From Strongylocentrotus purpuratus (taxonomy: Eukaryota > Echinodermata > Echinoidea > Camarodonta > Strongylocentrotidae), in the NCBI RefSeq assembly GCF_000002235.5, contig NW_022145599.1:22776879-22840878 (forward strand): 64,000 nt of DNA. The letters run 5' to 3'. Below, one piece after another: positions 10,975-23,000 of this stretch (the first letter of the stretch is position 1; each line of letters starts with the position of its first letter). The position numbers and the translations under genes are program-made. The notes beneath the pieces are model-generated. The model did not search any database and was not told where the DNA came from. It was given only the letters and a program-made list of their open reading frames with translations.

Positions 10975-11500
10975 CATTTTTATGCCTCCGCCCACTGAAA
11001 GTTATGCCAGATGCATTAAATTTTCGGGTTGTCCATCCTCTGTTCTGCTTTCTTGTTATCGCGATATCTCAGGAATCGCTTGAGGTATGAACTTCAAACT
11101 TGGGGATACCGGGATAGTATGTATCACCATAGGAAGATGGCCAGGTCAGATTTTGGATTAAGTAGGTCAAAGATCATAGAGGTCAACTGATGAAATTACA
11201 GGTATTAGCCTCGTTATCACGATATCTCAAGAAACTATGGAGGTAGGAGGATCAAATTTGTTGATAAAATGTCTCACCATAGGAAGACGATTTGATTAGA
11301 TTTGGGGTAAGTTTGTCAAAGGTCATAGAGGTCATATGGGTCAATTTATAAAAAATTACAGGTGTAAGCCTTGTTATTGTTATGTCTCAAGAACCACTAG
11401 ACATACTGTATGAGCTTTAAACATGGATATAGTGTGTATCACTGTAGGAAGACCATCTAGTTAGATTGTGGGATAAGTTGGTCAAAGGCCATAAAGATCA
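10975..11500. repeat. Decayed core-repeat element (family B) in presumed FBF1 3' UTR
   Basis: Starts with TTTTTATGCCTCCGCC at 10978, then TTTTCGGGTTGTCC. Next come about four diverged units containing an ATCTCA(A/G)GAA block, TATCACC(A/T).AGGAAGA and GGTCAAAG(G/A)TCATA. These are the 5' terminus and core repeats of the element intact at 12877-15181. No right end is visible, so the copy is truncated. It starts about 65 bp after the FBF1 stop. Confidence 0.65.
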
Positions 11501-11810
11501 ATCAACATGCAAGTACAAACTGTACAGACTTTTTTTTCTCATTATGATATTTCAAGAATAATTAAAGCCATGAACTTCATTGAAATTAATAAGCAGAGGT
11601 GTATTGGAGATGCAGTCCCATTTGTCTTGCATACTCCAAGGATCCATGTGATATTCCTTTCCAGTACAGCCCCCTCCCCCTCCCCCTTTCCGTCTTTGCT
11701 CACCTTGAAGGAAGAAAACAATTTTGCCAATCAAAAAGCAATATATATTTCTATTTATTAAATGTATTTATACATGCAGCTACATGTACATGTAATTGTT
11801 TATGATATTG

Positions 11811-11816
11811 AATAAA
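11811..11816 (+). promoter_or_regulatory. Candidate FBF1 polyadenylation signal
   Basis: First AATAAA noticed downstream of the FBF1 stop, about 900 bp away. If used, the decayed repeat at 10975-11500 would be part of the 3' UTR. Not otherwise supported; a transcript end is needed to decide. Confidence 0.25.
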
Positions 11817-12063
11817 ATGATGAAGAAACAGAAACAGGAGTGTACATATTTCTTCTTTTCTTTTACTTGTTATCTTCAAATGGCTCTGGAGCCTATCCCA
11901 AAGACTTGTATATATAGATTACCAGTTGTGTATGCAGTTGCACTCAACACAGAGTTTGCGAGAAGTGTTGGAAATTAATGTTTATAGGGTGTGAGTCTCC
12001 TACACACAAGACCTCCTGTTAATAACGTTCTGTCCTAGGAAAGGAGCATTTTTCCCTTAACTG

Positions 12064-12335
12064 TATAGACCAGTTTTGGAAATGCCCCCCTCTCAAAAAT
12101 GAAATGGAAGCTCTTATTACCAATCATGTGAAAGAATCTGTTTTGACTAATGCGTGATGATATAAATTTTGCCGGGAAACTGCCTAAAAACCGCCTACCG
12201 GTTGTCCAATTGATATATTTGGTAAATTATCATATATCGATCCGGCCTGGATAAATATTTGAGAATGCACTTCAACATTGAACATTTGGGATAATATTTT
12301 TACTTTTTTGTGAATTTTGCCACTACTGGTCTATA
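12064..12335. mobile_element. Short MITE with 11-bp terminal inverted repeats
   Basis: TATAGACCAGT at 12064-12074 and ACTGGTCTATA at 12325-12335 form a perfect inverted pair 272 bp apart, with weaker pairing further in. The outermost TA on each side could be the TA duplication of a Tc1/mariner-type MITE. No coding content. The stretches 11817-12063 and 12336-12876 show nothing else except a C run near 12725. Confidence 0.5.
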
Positions 12336-12876
12336 CCTCTAACTTAAGCCTGCAATGAGAAGAAAGGGGAGGGGAAGAATTACACCACAGCGACAATCAT
12401 ATTTTTATCTGCTCAGCCTGGGAGTGACAAAAGTCGTATTGAGAGTTGGACAAAGAAATGATTGCGCAACACCGCCAACTTTAAATGTGACACATTTGTG
12501 AGTTGACAGATGCAACATTTGTTTGGTTTTGACTTCCCTTTTTTTTGTATTCCTGACAATGAAGAAATATTATCATGCATGTATTATGTTTTCAACTTGA
12601 ACACACTATAATAATGATGAGATGTTGACAATATTATAAGAGTCCAGGGATGGGGGTCAAAGGTAATTTCGTTGGTCATCCCAAACACTGAACTTACACA
12701 TAACTTTACCTCTAGCAATCGCCGCCCCCCCCCCCCTCCCCAAAACCCACAGCTCTGTCAACCCATGAATGAATCGATCAATTCTGATAATATCACAAAA
12801 AATGACAATACATCATATCATGTACATGTACTGTCATTGTAATAGATTTTCGTGATTTCTAATACCAGCACATTTT

Positions 12877-15181
12877 TATGCCTCCGCCACCGAAGGTGGT
12901 GCCGGAGGCATCATGTTTTCGGGTTGTCCGTCCGTACGTCCGTCCCGTTTGACCGTTATCACAATATCTCAAGAACCATTTAAGATTTAAACTTAAGACT
13001 CGGGAATAGTATTTATCACCATAGGAAGACGATCTGATTAGATTTTGGAGTACGTAGGTCAAAGGTCACAGGTCACAGAGGTCAACTTATGAAATTCCTT
13101 GTATTGAGTTTGTTAGCGCGATATCTCAAGAACCATTTGAGATTTAAACTTCAAACTTAAGGATAGTATGTATCACCATAGGAAGACGATCTGATTAGAT
13201 TTTGGAGCACGTATGTCAAAGGTCAAGGGTCACAGAGGTCAACTTATGAAATTCCATACATTGAGATTGTTATCATGATATCTCAAGAACCACTGGAGAT
13301 TTAAACTTCAAACTTAGTGATAGTGTGTATCACTATAGGAAAACAATCTGATTACATTTTGGAGCACGTAGGTCAAAGGTCAAGGGTCATAGAGGTCAAC
13401 TTATGAAATTCCATACATTGAGATTGTTATCATGATATCTCAAGAACCACTGGAGATGTAAAAACTTCAAACTTAAGGATAGTATGTATCACCATAGGAA
13501 GACGATACAATACAATACAATACAATAAAGTCATTTATATAGCGCTCTTACGAACTAACTGTTGTTTCACATAATATCTCAAGAACCACTGGAGATTTAA
13601 ACTTCAAACTTAATGATAGTGTGTATCACCATAGGAAGACAATAATGACTGAAGACTGATAAGATTTTGGAGCACGTAGGTCAAAGGTCAAGGGTCACAG
13701 AGGTCAACTTATGAAATTCCATACATTGAGATCGTTATCGCGATATCTCAAGAACCACTGGAGAATTTTCACTTCAAACTTAATGATAGTATGTATCACC
13801 ATATCATATCTCAAGAACCACTGGAGATTTAAACTTCAAACTTAATGATAGTGTGTATCACCATAGGAAGACAATCTGATTAGATTTTGGAGCACGTAGG
13901 TCAAAGGTCAAGGGTCACAGAGGTCAACTTATGAAATTCCATACATTGAGATTGTTATCATGATATCTCAAGAACCACTGGAGATTTAAACTCCAAACTT
14001 GATGATAGTACATGTATGTATCACCATAGGAAGACAATCTGATTAGATTTTGGAGCACGTAGGTCACAGGTCAAGGGTCACAGAGGTCAACTTATGAAAT
14101 TCCATACATTGAGATCGTTATCGCGATATCTCAAGAACCACTGGAGAATTTTCCTTCAAACTTAATGATAGTATGTATCACCATAGGAAGACGATCTGTT
14201 TAGATTTTGGAGCACGTAGGTCAAGGGTCACAGAGGTCAACTTGTGAAATTCCATGTCTTCAGCTCGTTATCGCGATATCTCAAGAACCATTTGAGATTT
14301 TAAACTTCAAACTTAAGGATAGTATATATATCACCATAGGAAAACGATCAGATTAGATTTTGGAGTACATGTATGTCAAAGGTCATAGAGGTCAACTTGA
14401 AAAATTCAGACTACATGTATAGGACTTGTCATGATATGTCAAGAACCACTTGAAATATGTTCCGTTACTTAACCCGTACTGGGCTATTTTGAGCACCTCC
14501 CTGACTGGGGGGGGGGGGGAGGGGCCGATTGCCTCGAAATTTGGCACGCGTCTTGAGAAATTGCGCAAAGGAAGAGACCTCACTATTATTTTGCTGAAAA
14601 TTGCTTATTTTATCAATTATGCTAATTTATGCAATTGCATAAAGGAAGAGACCTCACTATAATTTTGCTGAAAATTACTTATTTTATCAATTATGCTAAT
14701 TTATGCAAATCAAATTCATGAATAATGATTTTTATTAACAATTACATAAATAAAGCTTTTACAGAGTTGATTTTGTGGCAAAAAGTTTCTAAAAAGCCTA
14801 TCGGGCATTATCACATAAAAAAATTGTCCATGTCTATTTCAATTCTTATGTATTTCATTGTTTTATGAACTTCTTTTGTATTCTATTGTTATTTATTCTT
14901 AATCTTATGTATTGTATTGTTTTAGGACTTCTGATACTTGAGGTTGTTACGTATCAATATTTTGCTTGAATAAATGATAACTAAACTCTAAAGAGTAAAA
15001 TTATGCTGATTTATAGACCAAACTAGAAACTTCACTTTGCCATTCATTTTGTACACAAAATGACAAATTTCTCAATTTTCGGCTTGACCTTAGGTCACAA
15101 TAGGTCAAGTAACTCTCTAGTTTAAATTGCTCTATGGCGGAGGCATCATTTTCGACTGCGCGCAGTCAAAATTCCATCTAG
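12877..15181 (+). mobile_element. Helitron/Helentron-like non-autonomous element with core tandem repeats (family B), forward copy
   Basis: The left end is ATGCCTCCGCCA (12878-12889), followed by TTTTCGGGTTGTCCGTCC. The subterminal inverted partner TGGCGGAGGCAT is at 15135-15146. The right terminus is a perfect palindromic hairpin, GACTGCGCGCAGTC (15154-15167), then 10 nt and CTAG (15178-15181) followed by T. A 3' hairpin plus CTRR before T is the Helitron signature. Between the ends are about ten core units of about 130-170 bp (12965-14400) with an ATATCTCAAGAACCA block, a TATCACCATAGGAAGA block and a TCAAAGGTCA..GGTCA block. One core unit is interrupted by an AATACAAT repeat at 13505, and the element also hosts a nested TTAA-type element from 14473. 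No Rep/helicase frame. Class assignment is inferred from structure. Confidence 0.65.
14473..14960. mobile_element. Nested piggyBac-like TTAA element remnant
   Basis: TTAA (14469-14472) is followed by CCCGTACTGGGCTATTTTGAG, a G run (14508-14523), repeated GCTAATTTATGCAA-like blocks, and a CTTATGTATTTCATTG stretch. These correspond to the end and interior of the 47241-48023 element in reverse. The right TTAA end was not found. It interrupts the core-repeat element. Confidence 0.45.
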
Positions 15182-18100
15182 TTTACATTTAATTTCAAGC
15201 AATCATCTCATATATACACAGTTCAAATACTCTTGATCGCATGTACACGTATATAGAGATAAAATATAGAGGTAGCTTCAGAGATTGGGAGGGACAGAGG
15301 AATAGGAAAAGGTACGAGTCGATATTTAGGGAAAGAGACAGACAGAAAGACAGAGAGATACATGTACAAATAAATGTTTACACCTGTAATTTGATCTACC
15401 ACTAGAACTGCAAGTCATCCACAGCAATCAGACAAGATCAATCTACCAATTATGGTGATAAGAATACCGTCATATCTTTCAAGTTTCAATACCAGCATAT
15501 TATTGACATCGGAATTTCAATCAAATGTCTCCTGTAACACAAGTAAGTATAGCTACATAGTTTACATACCATTGGATTGAGTACACATGATCACAATATT
15601 GGTCAATTAAAGGAATGTTCTTTTTGTGCAATGATTAAATATATATATATACATAAACATTATTGTACATTAACCTTCTGATAGGCATATTGCTAGAAGT
15701 ACTGATTGATTGAAAAGCAGAATATACAAATGTCATTTTCCTTTAACCCTTTCATGGCTTTGGTCTACAAATGGACCATTAACACATGTAACATAAAACT
15801 AAAAAGACACACACTTAATTCAAATTTACACCATAATCTTACAGAATATTGCTTATAAAAGTCTCCATGTATATATAATTATACACCTGTCATTATCATT
15901 CACTTGTTTTGTCTTTCTTAAAAGGCACCGGTACATATAATATATGTTGTACATGTATAGCAAACGGAAAAAATAAAGAAAAAAAGGCCTCTTTAAATAG
16001 GCATCATTTTTGGAATGATGAGTCACATTAGGAAACTACTTTGTTATTTCAACTGCTTCAATATAAGTATCAAAAAGTAGTCAAAAATCATGATGCTAAA
16101 CCGAAATCCATTGTAGATAGATTATGTCACTATTTCACACTTTAAACCTTTCCACTCACCCAGGCACTTGTCAGTACAATTTAAGAAATGGTATAATGTT
16201 ACAGTCAACAGTGGGTGTATGTAATACAAGCTATCCTCAACATACTATTACATGGATATTGGCCAATTGACTTATACGCACAGAGCATACTTGTACATTT
16301 ACATGTAGCTCAAAACAGTAATACAATTAAAAAAAAGATAAACATAGAAATACAACAACAAAAAATTGATACAAAATGAGAATTCCCGAAATAAACATAC
16401 ATGTACATATCACACAGAAATCATTATCTCTTCACTTAATGCATATTCTTCTGTGCATATACCATACATTTGTATAACACAAACAAATCTCAAGCCACTT
16501 GAAACATTTGAAAAAATTGTGAAACCTGTCTGTAAAGACCACTCCAGTGAAACAAGAATAATGGTCTTCATAGGCAGGTGGTATCTTTCCACAGGTTCGT
16601 TTGACCATTAGCATACAAAGGTCAAGAAAAATCTGGCTTGAGTCTGTGGAAAATTCATGCTTTACCCCATAATATCCACTGGTTTAATAGTACATGTAAA
16701 AAAAAAAACACCTTTAAGGGAAACGAAAGAGTGATCTGTTTGACAAGTAGTCTTTCTACACAGGTGATTAGTACAGCAGGTTTGACTGTTGTACTAATTA
16801 TACAAATGTTTAAAGCCAAAGATTTTTTAAATGAAAGATCACTTTTTTTCTTTATTTCAATTAAAAAATAATTTTTAATCATTTTATATGGTTGATACAT
16901 AATATATAATGTCAAAATTAAAAACTCAGAAAACAAGTTAATCATTTGCAAAACGGCATATTAATGTAGAAAAAATACAAATTTCAGTGAATTACAGAAC
17001 ATAATGATTAATATGCAGCGCACATTTTTAGAATTATAGACATTTTGTTATAAATATACTCTATGCAATAATTACACACTGTACATGTTCATGTAGATCA
17101 AGTGATAAAATATTATTTAAAACCAAAATATACATTTTATTCTTTCAATAATATTATCTTTAGGAATGCCTTAGCAGAGGTAGCTTTCACTGAAAGATTT
17201 CATAGAATTAAAGGGCAAAAGGAGAAAAAGCCCTTGTTCTATCTATAATGGCATTAAGTTTAAAGGCACAAATGATCTGCATTACAGGCACATCTGTGAA
17301 AAGGTGGCAAAGAGCAGCATCTGCGTTGATACCTTAAGCTATCCCTATTAAACATTATGCTGCTATATACAGAACATTATTGTATGAGGGTGTACGGTCA
17401 GATTCAGACATGGAGAAAGACTGCGGATGTCTAAAACCTGAAGAAAAGGTTGGAAATTCATTGATCGGGGCACTTCTGGTCATGAATGCTGCTGCTTTAT
17501 CTATTTCATGGAAGTTTGAATTTGTTTTACTATGCAAAGTTCTGTTAAAATGATGAATTTCTCTAATATCATTGAAGAACTAATTACGAATTCACAACAT
17601 TATTCTGCCAATACGTATACTAACTTTGAGTTAATCATGTGTTCTCATGCTTGATTTCTGCATGCTCACAAACATAAATGATTGTCTTTATCAAGGAGGA
17701 AATGAAGTCGCATACTCTGCAAAAGACATTAATAATAGTGTTCTTACATACGTATTACTAGCATAAGTGCAATTTCCGCCAAATTGTACTTATCATGATT
17801 TGTGAAACAATTTGTTACAAACACCCTTTATCTGCTTATGTACATATTGTATACTCCTCAATTATTGCCACACTATCGATTGAACGGAAGCTGTGAAACT
17901 CACTGAATCAATAATTGAGCCAGAAAAAAAAAGAAACAGCGCCATCTAATCATCATTGATAAAGAACCCGAAAACAGTATAGCCAGGCAGAAATAATCTT
18001 TTCAGATTGGACAGCCTAAAAACCAAACAACACAACAACAACAAAGTATCAATGAATTCACTTATTAAAAGTTGAATGAATGGTACCCTGAAAGTTTGAG

Positions 18101-19152
18101 CCTGCTACATGAAGCTCTAAAGGTGATAGACCGTATTCTTGAAGACCAAGACCAAAGAAAGGTCAGACCTTTAATACTGCATTTTTGCCAATAATACTTA
18201 TTCTCCTCCTGATATGGTTTTGTGCTACTGATAACCTGGGGCAGTATTCTGAGGACAATTTTATATAAAACAGCACTGAGTATTGACAAAATTTCTCAAG
18301 CAAAATTCTTGTAGGTTTATTGAGTTTTGTTTCAACATTTTGGCGGACTAATATTATAATTGCAAAGATGCTTGTAATGCAATGGGGTTCAAAAGCCTAT
18401 ATGTGTGAACCTCATTCAGCCATTTTAAAAGAAAATCCCAGTACAAGTGTGTTGCGCTTGAGGCTCCCAAAAATAACATATAAGCACTCTCTTGCCTAAT
18501 GGACTGGTAGAGACTAGAGAGTGATTGTATTGGCTGAACAGGAGGGTGGTGAAATCTAATGACATTTCTCATTGTTATCCTATCACAACAAATGGGCGTG
18601 TCTTGATGAGACAAAATCTCACTAAAATGATTCTCAGAATAATGGTTCAATAAGATGATGGCTTGGTATTTATGATATACAGCAGTGTTACATAGGCATA
18701 CACTGTACATTGCAAATCCCACTACCATAACATCATGTTGTCAATGTACATTTCAAATATCATTTTTGTATGTACATAAAGTACATGTATCTGATTGTAT
18801 GTGGAATTAAATTCTGAATGATATCGCAAGACACAACTGCATAGTTTTCAAATGTAATACTGTACAATGATCATAGAATTTTTTTTTCTTTTTCTACCAC
18901 ATCAGGAAAGAAAATGGATTGTGGATAGATTGGGAATGATTTGTACACATCATACAAAGAGATTGAGTTAGGCAGGAGTCAAAAGAACAAACAAAATTGG
19001 AAATCTTTGATAGCATTTAAGTACCGGTAATTACAACAAAGGCATCATACTGCATCATACTGCCAAACCAAACAAGTTTTGGCCATCCACAGGTAAATTC
19101 ATGTTTGATTTTTTGTAGGTCTGATGTCTGTCTAAACAGAATGGCTGAGGTA
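15182..19152. other. Convergent intergenic region between FBF1 and SPHK
   Basis: About 4 kb of AT-rich DNA. It must contain the minus-strand SPHK 3' UTR next to 19153, but I could not place its polyadenylation site. Short open frames here have no recognisable similarity and no splice support. No RNA gene or structured repeat was identified. Confidence 0.5.
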
Positions 19153-20008
19153 TTAGATTATACAGTGACATTTTGATGGGGTCAACATGCCTTGTATGGG
19201 TCCAAACTTGACCTGCTCTCCATCTACAGTCAAGATACCCTCCTTGGTATTAAGTGGCTCAAGCCTGAAAGCCTTCACTACTCTTGCCTTGACAAAGTCC
19301 TGTTTAAGGTACTCCCCAGTCATGTATTTATCGAAGGTGTTTATCAGTTTCCAGCGTGTTGTTGTCTCGTCCATATACTGGACCATGATGATGCCCTCAT
19401 CCATTGACCGACCAGGATGGCTCATGAAGTCATTGGATATGTGGGACACAATGGTTATGAGGACACAAACAAAATCTCCTTGAATGACTGTCCAGTTTGG
19501 AGGAACCGGATCGCTCAGCGAAGGCATCGCCAGATCATCTGCATGCACCTCACCCATTGCATTTGAGGTACCTTCCTCGGATGAACTTGCGTTTGCATTC
19601 TGGTTGGCACTGCTGCTCCTGGAGTCCCCCATCTTTGCCCCGATGTTGGTTTCTATCTGCTGGCTTTCCTGTATGCTGATGCCACTTGAGCTATCCCTTT
19701 TCTTGTCCTCTGCTCCCCAGAGGTGATGATACTTGGACTCGTCCTTGATGGGTAGAAATGACAGGCGTCCTGGATTCTTGCGGAGGAACATGATCCTCTG
19801 GACTGCCTGGGCCTGAAACCTTGTTGCCCCTAGGAAACGGAACCTCTCACTCTCTATGTCGATGTCAGCTAGGATGCCCCAGGCCACAGAAAGAAAGGAA
19901 AGTACCGTCTCATTTTGGGTCTGGATCTGTACCATGTCCTTGGGGTTGACTTTGCCCTTGACAATGGCTACGGCAGCATGGCAGGCCATGTTCTTTAATA
20001 CTTGCTCC
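19153..20008 (-). CDS. SPHK2: SPHK exon 5 (terminal)
   Basis: The minus-strand acceptor TATTTCTTTCAG precedes 20008, and the stop is at 19155-19153. Codons 284-567 start EQVLKNMACHAAVAIVKGK. The exon carries the lipid-contact Asp307, FLSVAWGILADIDIESERFR, a Ser/Asn-rich insert, and the conserved VDGEQVKFGP end. Upstream minus-strand codons to 20190 are intron read-through. Confidence 0.92.
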
Positions 20009-23000
20009 CTGAAAGAAATACAGCCATTTTGTATTATGTAATAATGAAATATTGGTAAATGTAAACAGAGATTTATCCTTTCTTTGATACAAAATACATG
20101 TCGATAATACATATTTCCCCTATATACCTCAAAAGGCACCTTGAAGAAATATATATTAACATTAGGATTCAAATTTAGAGGGACATGCAATCAGAGTTCT
20201 TGACATGAAAATGAATGTACATTAGGCATGGGACCAAATTATGTTCAATACAGCTAGATTCTGATAATCGACCCAAAAGGATCCAGATGCTGGGTCTTGA
20301 TAACTACAACAGAGTCAGATGCAGAGTAATTCATTATATGTACATAAACAGTAGGACCAATTCCCTTGTCAAAATGAAAATATGAAATCAAATTGCCTTA
20401 CCCTCTGTTTACCAACACTGCTGAACAAAGTGCGTTTCCAGAACCCCCTGGGAGGATTCCCAGAGGCATCTTAAACGCTTCTTCTCGGTCCCTTCTTTGT
20501 CCAAACCCATTGATGAACTGAAAGAAAGCAAATATACAAATAATTCAACACTAACATTATTTGGACACCCGGCACGTACGTTTTGACTCTTACACAGTAT
20601 ACAGAATTCATATCTGACTAAATAGCCAAGTAAATGATATTTTAATAATAATAATGATATTCTGTTCGTGTATAGCGCATATCACATTATGTGCTTCCAA
20701 AGAGCTTTTGGAAATGATTGCCCTAGCTTTAGCTCCGGCAGCCGTTATCAGTGCACTTCAAGGAATATTCCTACCAGGTACCCTATATTCACCTGGGTCG
20801 AGTGTGGCAAATGTAGATTGATGTCTTGCCAAAGGTCATTAGTGCTGCGGGACTCATAACTGCGGACCTTGTGATCCACAGTCTGGTGACATATCAACTT
20901 GACCATGACTCTTCTACAATTTTGTCCCATATGTATGTTTAAGATTTTTTCTTTTAGTAAACCCAATTATCTCGTCAAGTTCACAGCCCTCTAATAGTTT
21001 GGGCCAGACCAAATATCAAGAAAAATAACACTTGTGCTGTTAATGTTGATTTGTTTTTCTTTATTCTTGGTAATGAATGGCCAGCAAAGTATCAAATATA
21101 TTGGATCTGCTCATCTCTGGGCTGATGAAGTTTTATATTACAGAGGACCTACAACAACATTGCCTCAATGGTGCATTCCATATAGGGATCAGAACAAACT
21201 CCCAGAGATAAAAAAAAAAAAATTAAAATGCTTAAATTTCATGCACAGGAAAATGAATAGTAGCTCATAAAACTTGTTAATTTGTTTTCAAAATATGATA
21301 GCTCTCTTTAATGGACCCATTTTTCTGATTTCTCTCCCTATTCAAATAAATTTGGTGCCATGGTGAATGTCCTCTTTAAAGTTAATTAATTTGTTAGATT
21401 TATCTTCTTTGGAAAACTATTGGTGATATGGATATTTCTTATTTGCATTTTGGGAGGAAAATGCAATGCACATCAGTCTGTATAATTAAAGGAAACCAAA
21501 ACCTTCATACTAAGTTACTTTTATTGTAAAGTTTAAGATATTTGAAAATATCAGTGAAAATTTGAACAAAATCGGGCAAGGAATAAGGAAGTAAGAGCTT
21601 TTTGAAATGACTAGTCACTAGTGGGCGGTATTCAATTTGATGACATCATCTGTGGACAACTACTCTCCTTGCCTTTTGTACATCAAATTTCATGTTTTTC
21701 CTTCTTTCTTGTGATTGAGATAATGTACTCCCCTGAAAGCAAGATAAAGAATGCAAAATGATATTCTACTTCACATGTTATGAAGTCGGATCAAGAACAC
21801 AAATAAATACGAAGAAACAAAAAAAACTGTGAAATTTTATGTACAAAAGGCATGGAGAGTTGTTCACAGATGATGTCATCAAATTGAATACCGCCTTCTA
21901 GTGACTAGTCATTTCAAAATGCTCTAACTTTCTTATTCCTTGCCCGATTTTGTTCAAATTTTCACTGATTTTATTCAAATCTTTTAAACTTTACAATAAA
22001 AGTAACTTAGTATGAAGGTTTTGGTTTCCTTTAATCCCAAAATCTTGCTGACTTGCAATTATGATTGTACATACATTGAGCGATTTCAAGTTGGGTGTTT
22101 AAGGCTGGTGTTAGTGTTTAATAAACACTAACACCAGCCTAAACACCGAAATGGAAATCAGCTGGTGTTAAGGCTTTGACCTCTGAATATCGTCAACTTC
22201 CGGTAGCTAGTGTTATCGATTTTGAAAAATTGTTGTCTGCTGAACCGACCTTGTGGCTGGTGTTAATATTTTACGTACAAATGTCCTATTCACTAACACT
22301 AGCCCCTAGGGATTAAGCAAATGTTGATTTCCAGTTCGGTGTTAGTGTTGTACCCGCACACAGTCAACTCACGAACGACGCCAATTTATTGTCTGACGAT
22401 CAAATAAAAATATGTGAAACAGGTAATTCACATATTCTTTTGTGTAAAATTAGTTATTTTATAAGACCAGAGAAAAAAGTGTAAATTTATTCTGTACTTT
22501 TCATGATATCTTTAGTTTTTATGTACTATTTTTAAGTCATCGTCGTGAAATCAAGACGTCACGGCTGGTGTTAAGCTATCGATTTTGATATCGGTATCGG
22601 GCTCTTAATTTCATCAGCAAATTTTCCGCTAGATTTAAGAGCTCTTGACTGCTCTAAACACTAACACTAACACAAACACTAACACCCAACTTGAAATCAC
22701 TCCATGTCCAAGGTTCAAAATTGATATCAGTTATAAAGAAAATATGGTTATCGGGACAGTGATAACTACACTAATTTTAATGTCTTTAATCTTTTGGCAA
22801 GATTATAACCAAGTGCACGTGCCATCATGTTCATGGACATCTTATAAATCTTATAAACTGTAATACTTTTGTACCTAATCAATATAAAACATTACATAAG
22901 TGTCTGAATACAATAATTTCTTATCGTCTGACTGAATTTAATCCAGATTCAGAAGTTTTCTTATGGTTACAGTCCTGCCTGGTAATACATTTGCAATGAC

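Noticed and set aside
12859..13062. Open frame starting [16 protein letters not shown], also present at 49921-50139
   Set aside because: Both lie in the first core unit of the two Helitron-like copies. Conservation is at DNA level and no longer protein is formed, so it is not treated as a gene.
12877..14400. CRISPR-like regular repeats
   Set aside because: Units of 130-170 bp are contiguous, diverged and without unique spacers, in a spliced eukaryotic genome; no cas genes.
19184..19726. Plus-strand open frames opposite SPHK exon 5
   Set aside because: Antisense shadows of a real coding exon whose motifs are intact on the minus strand.
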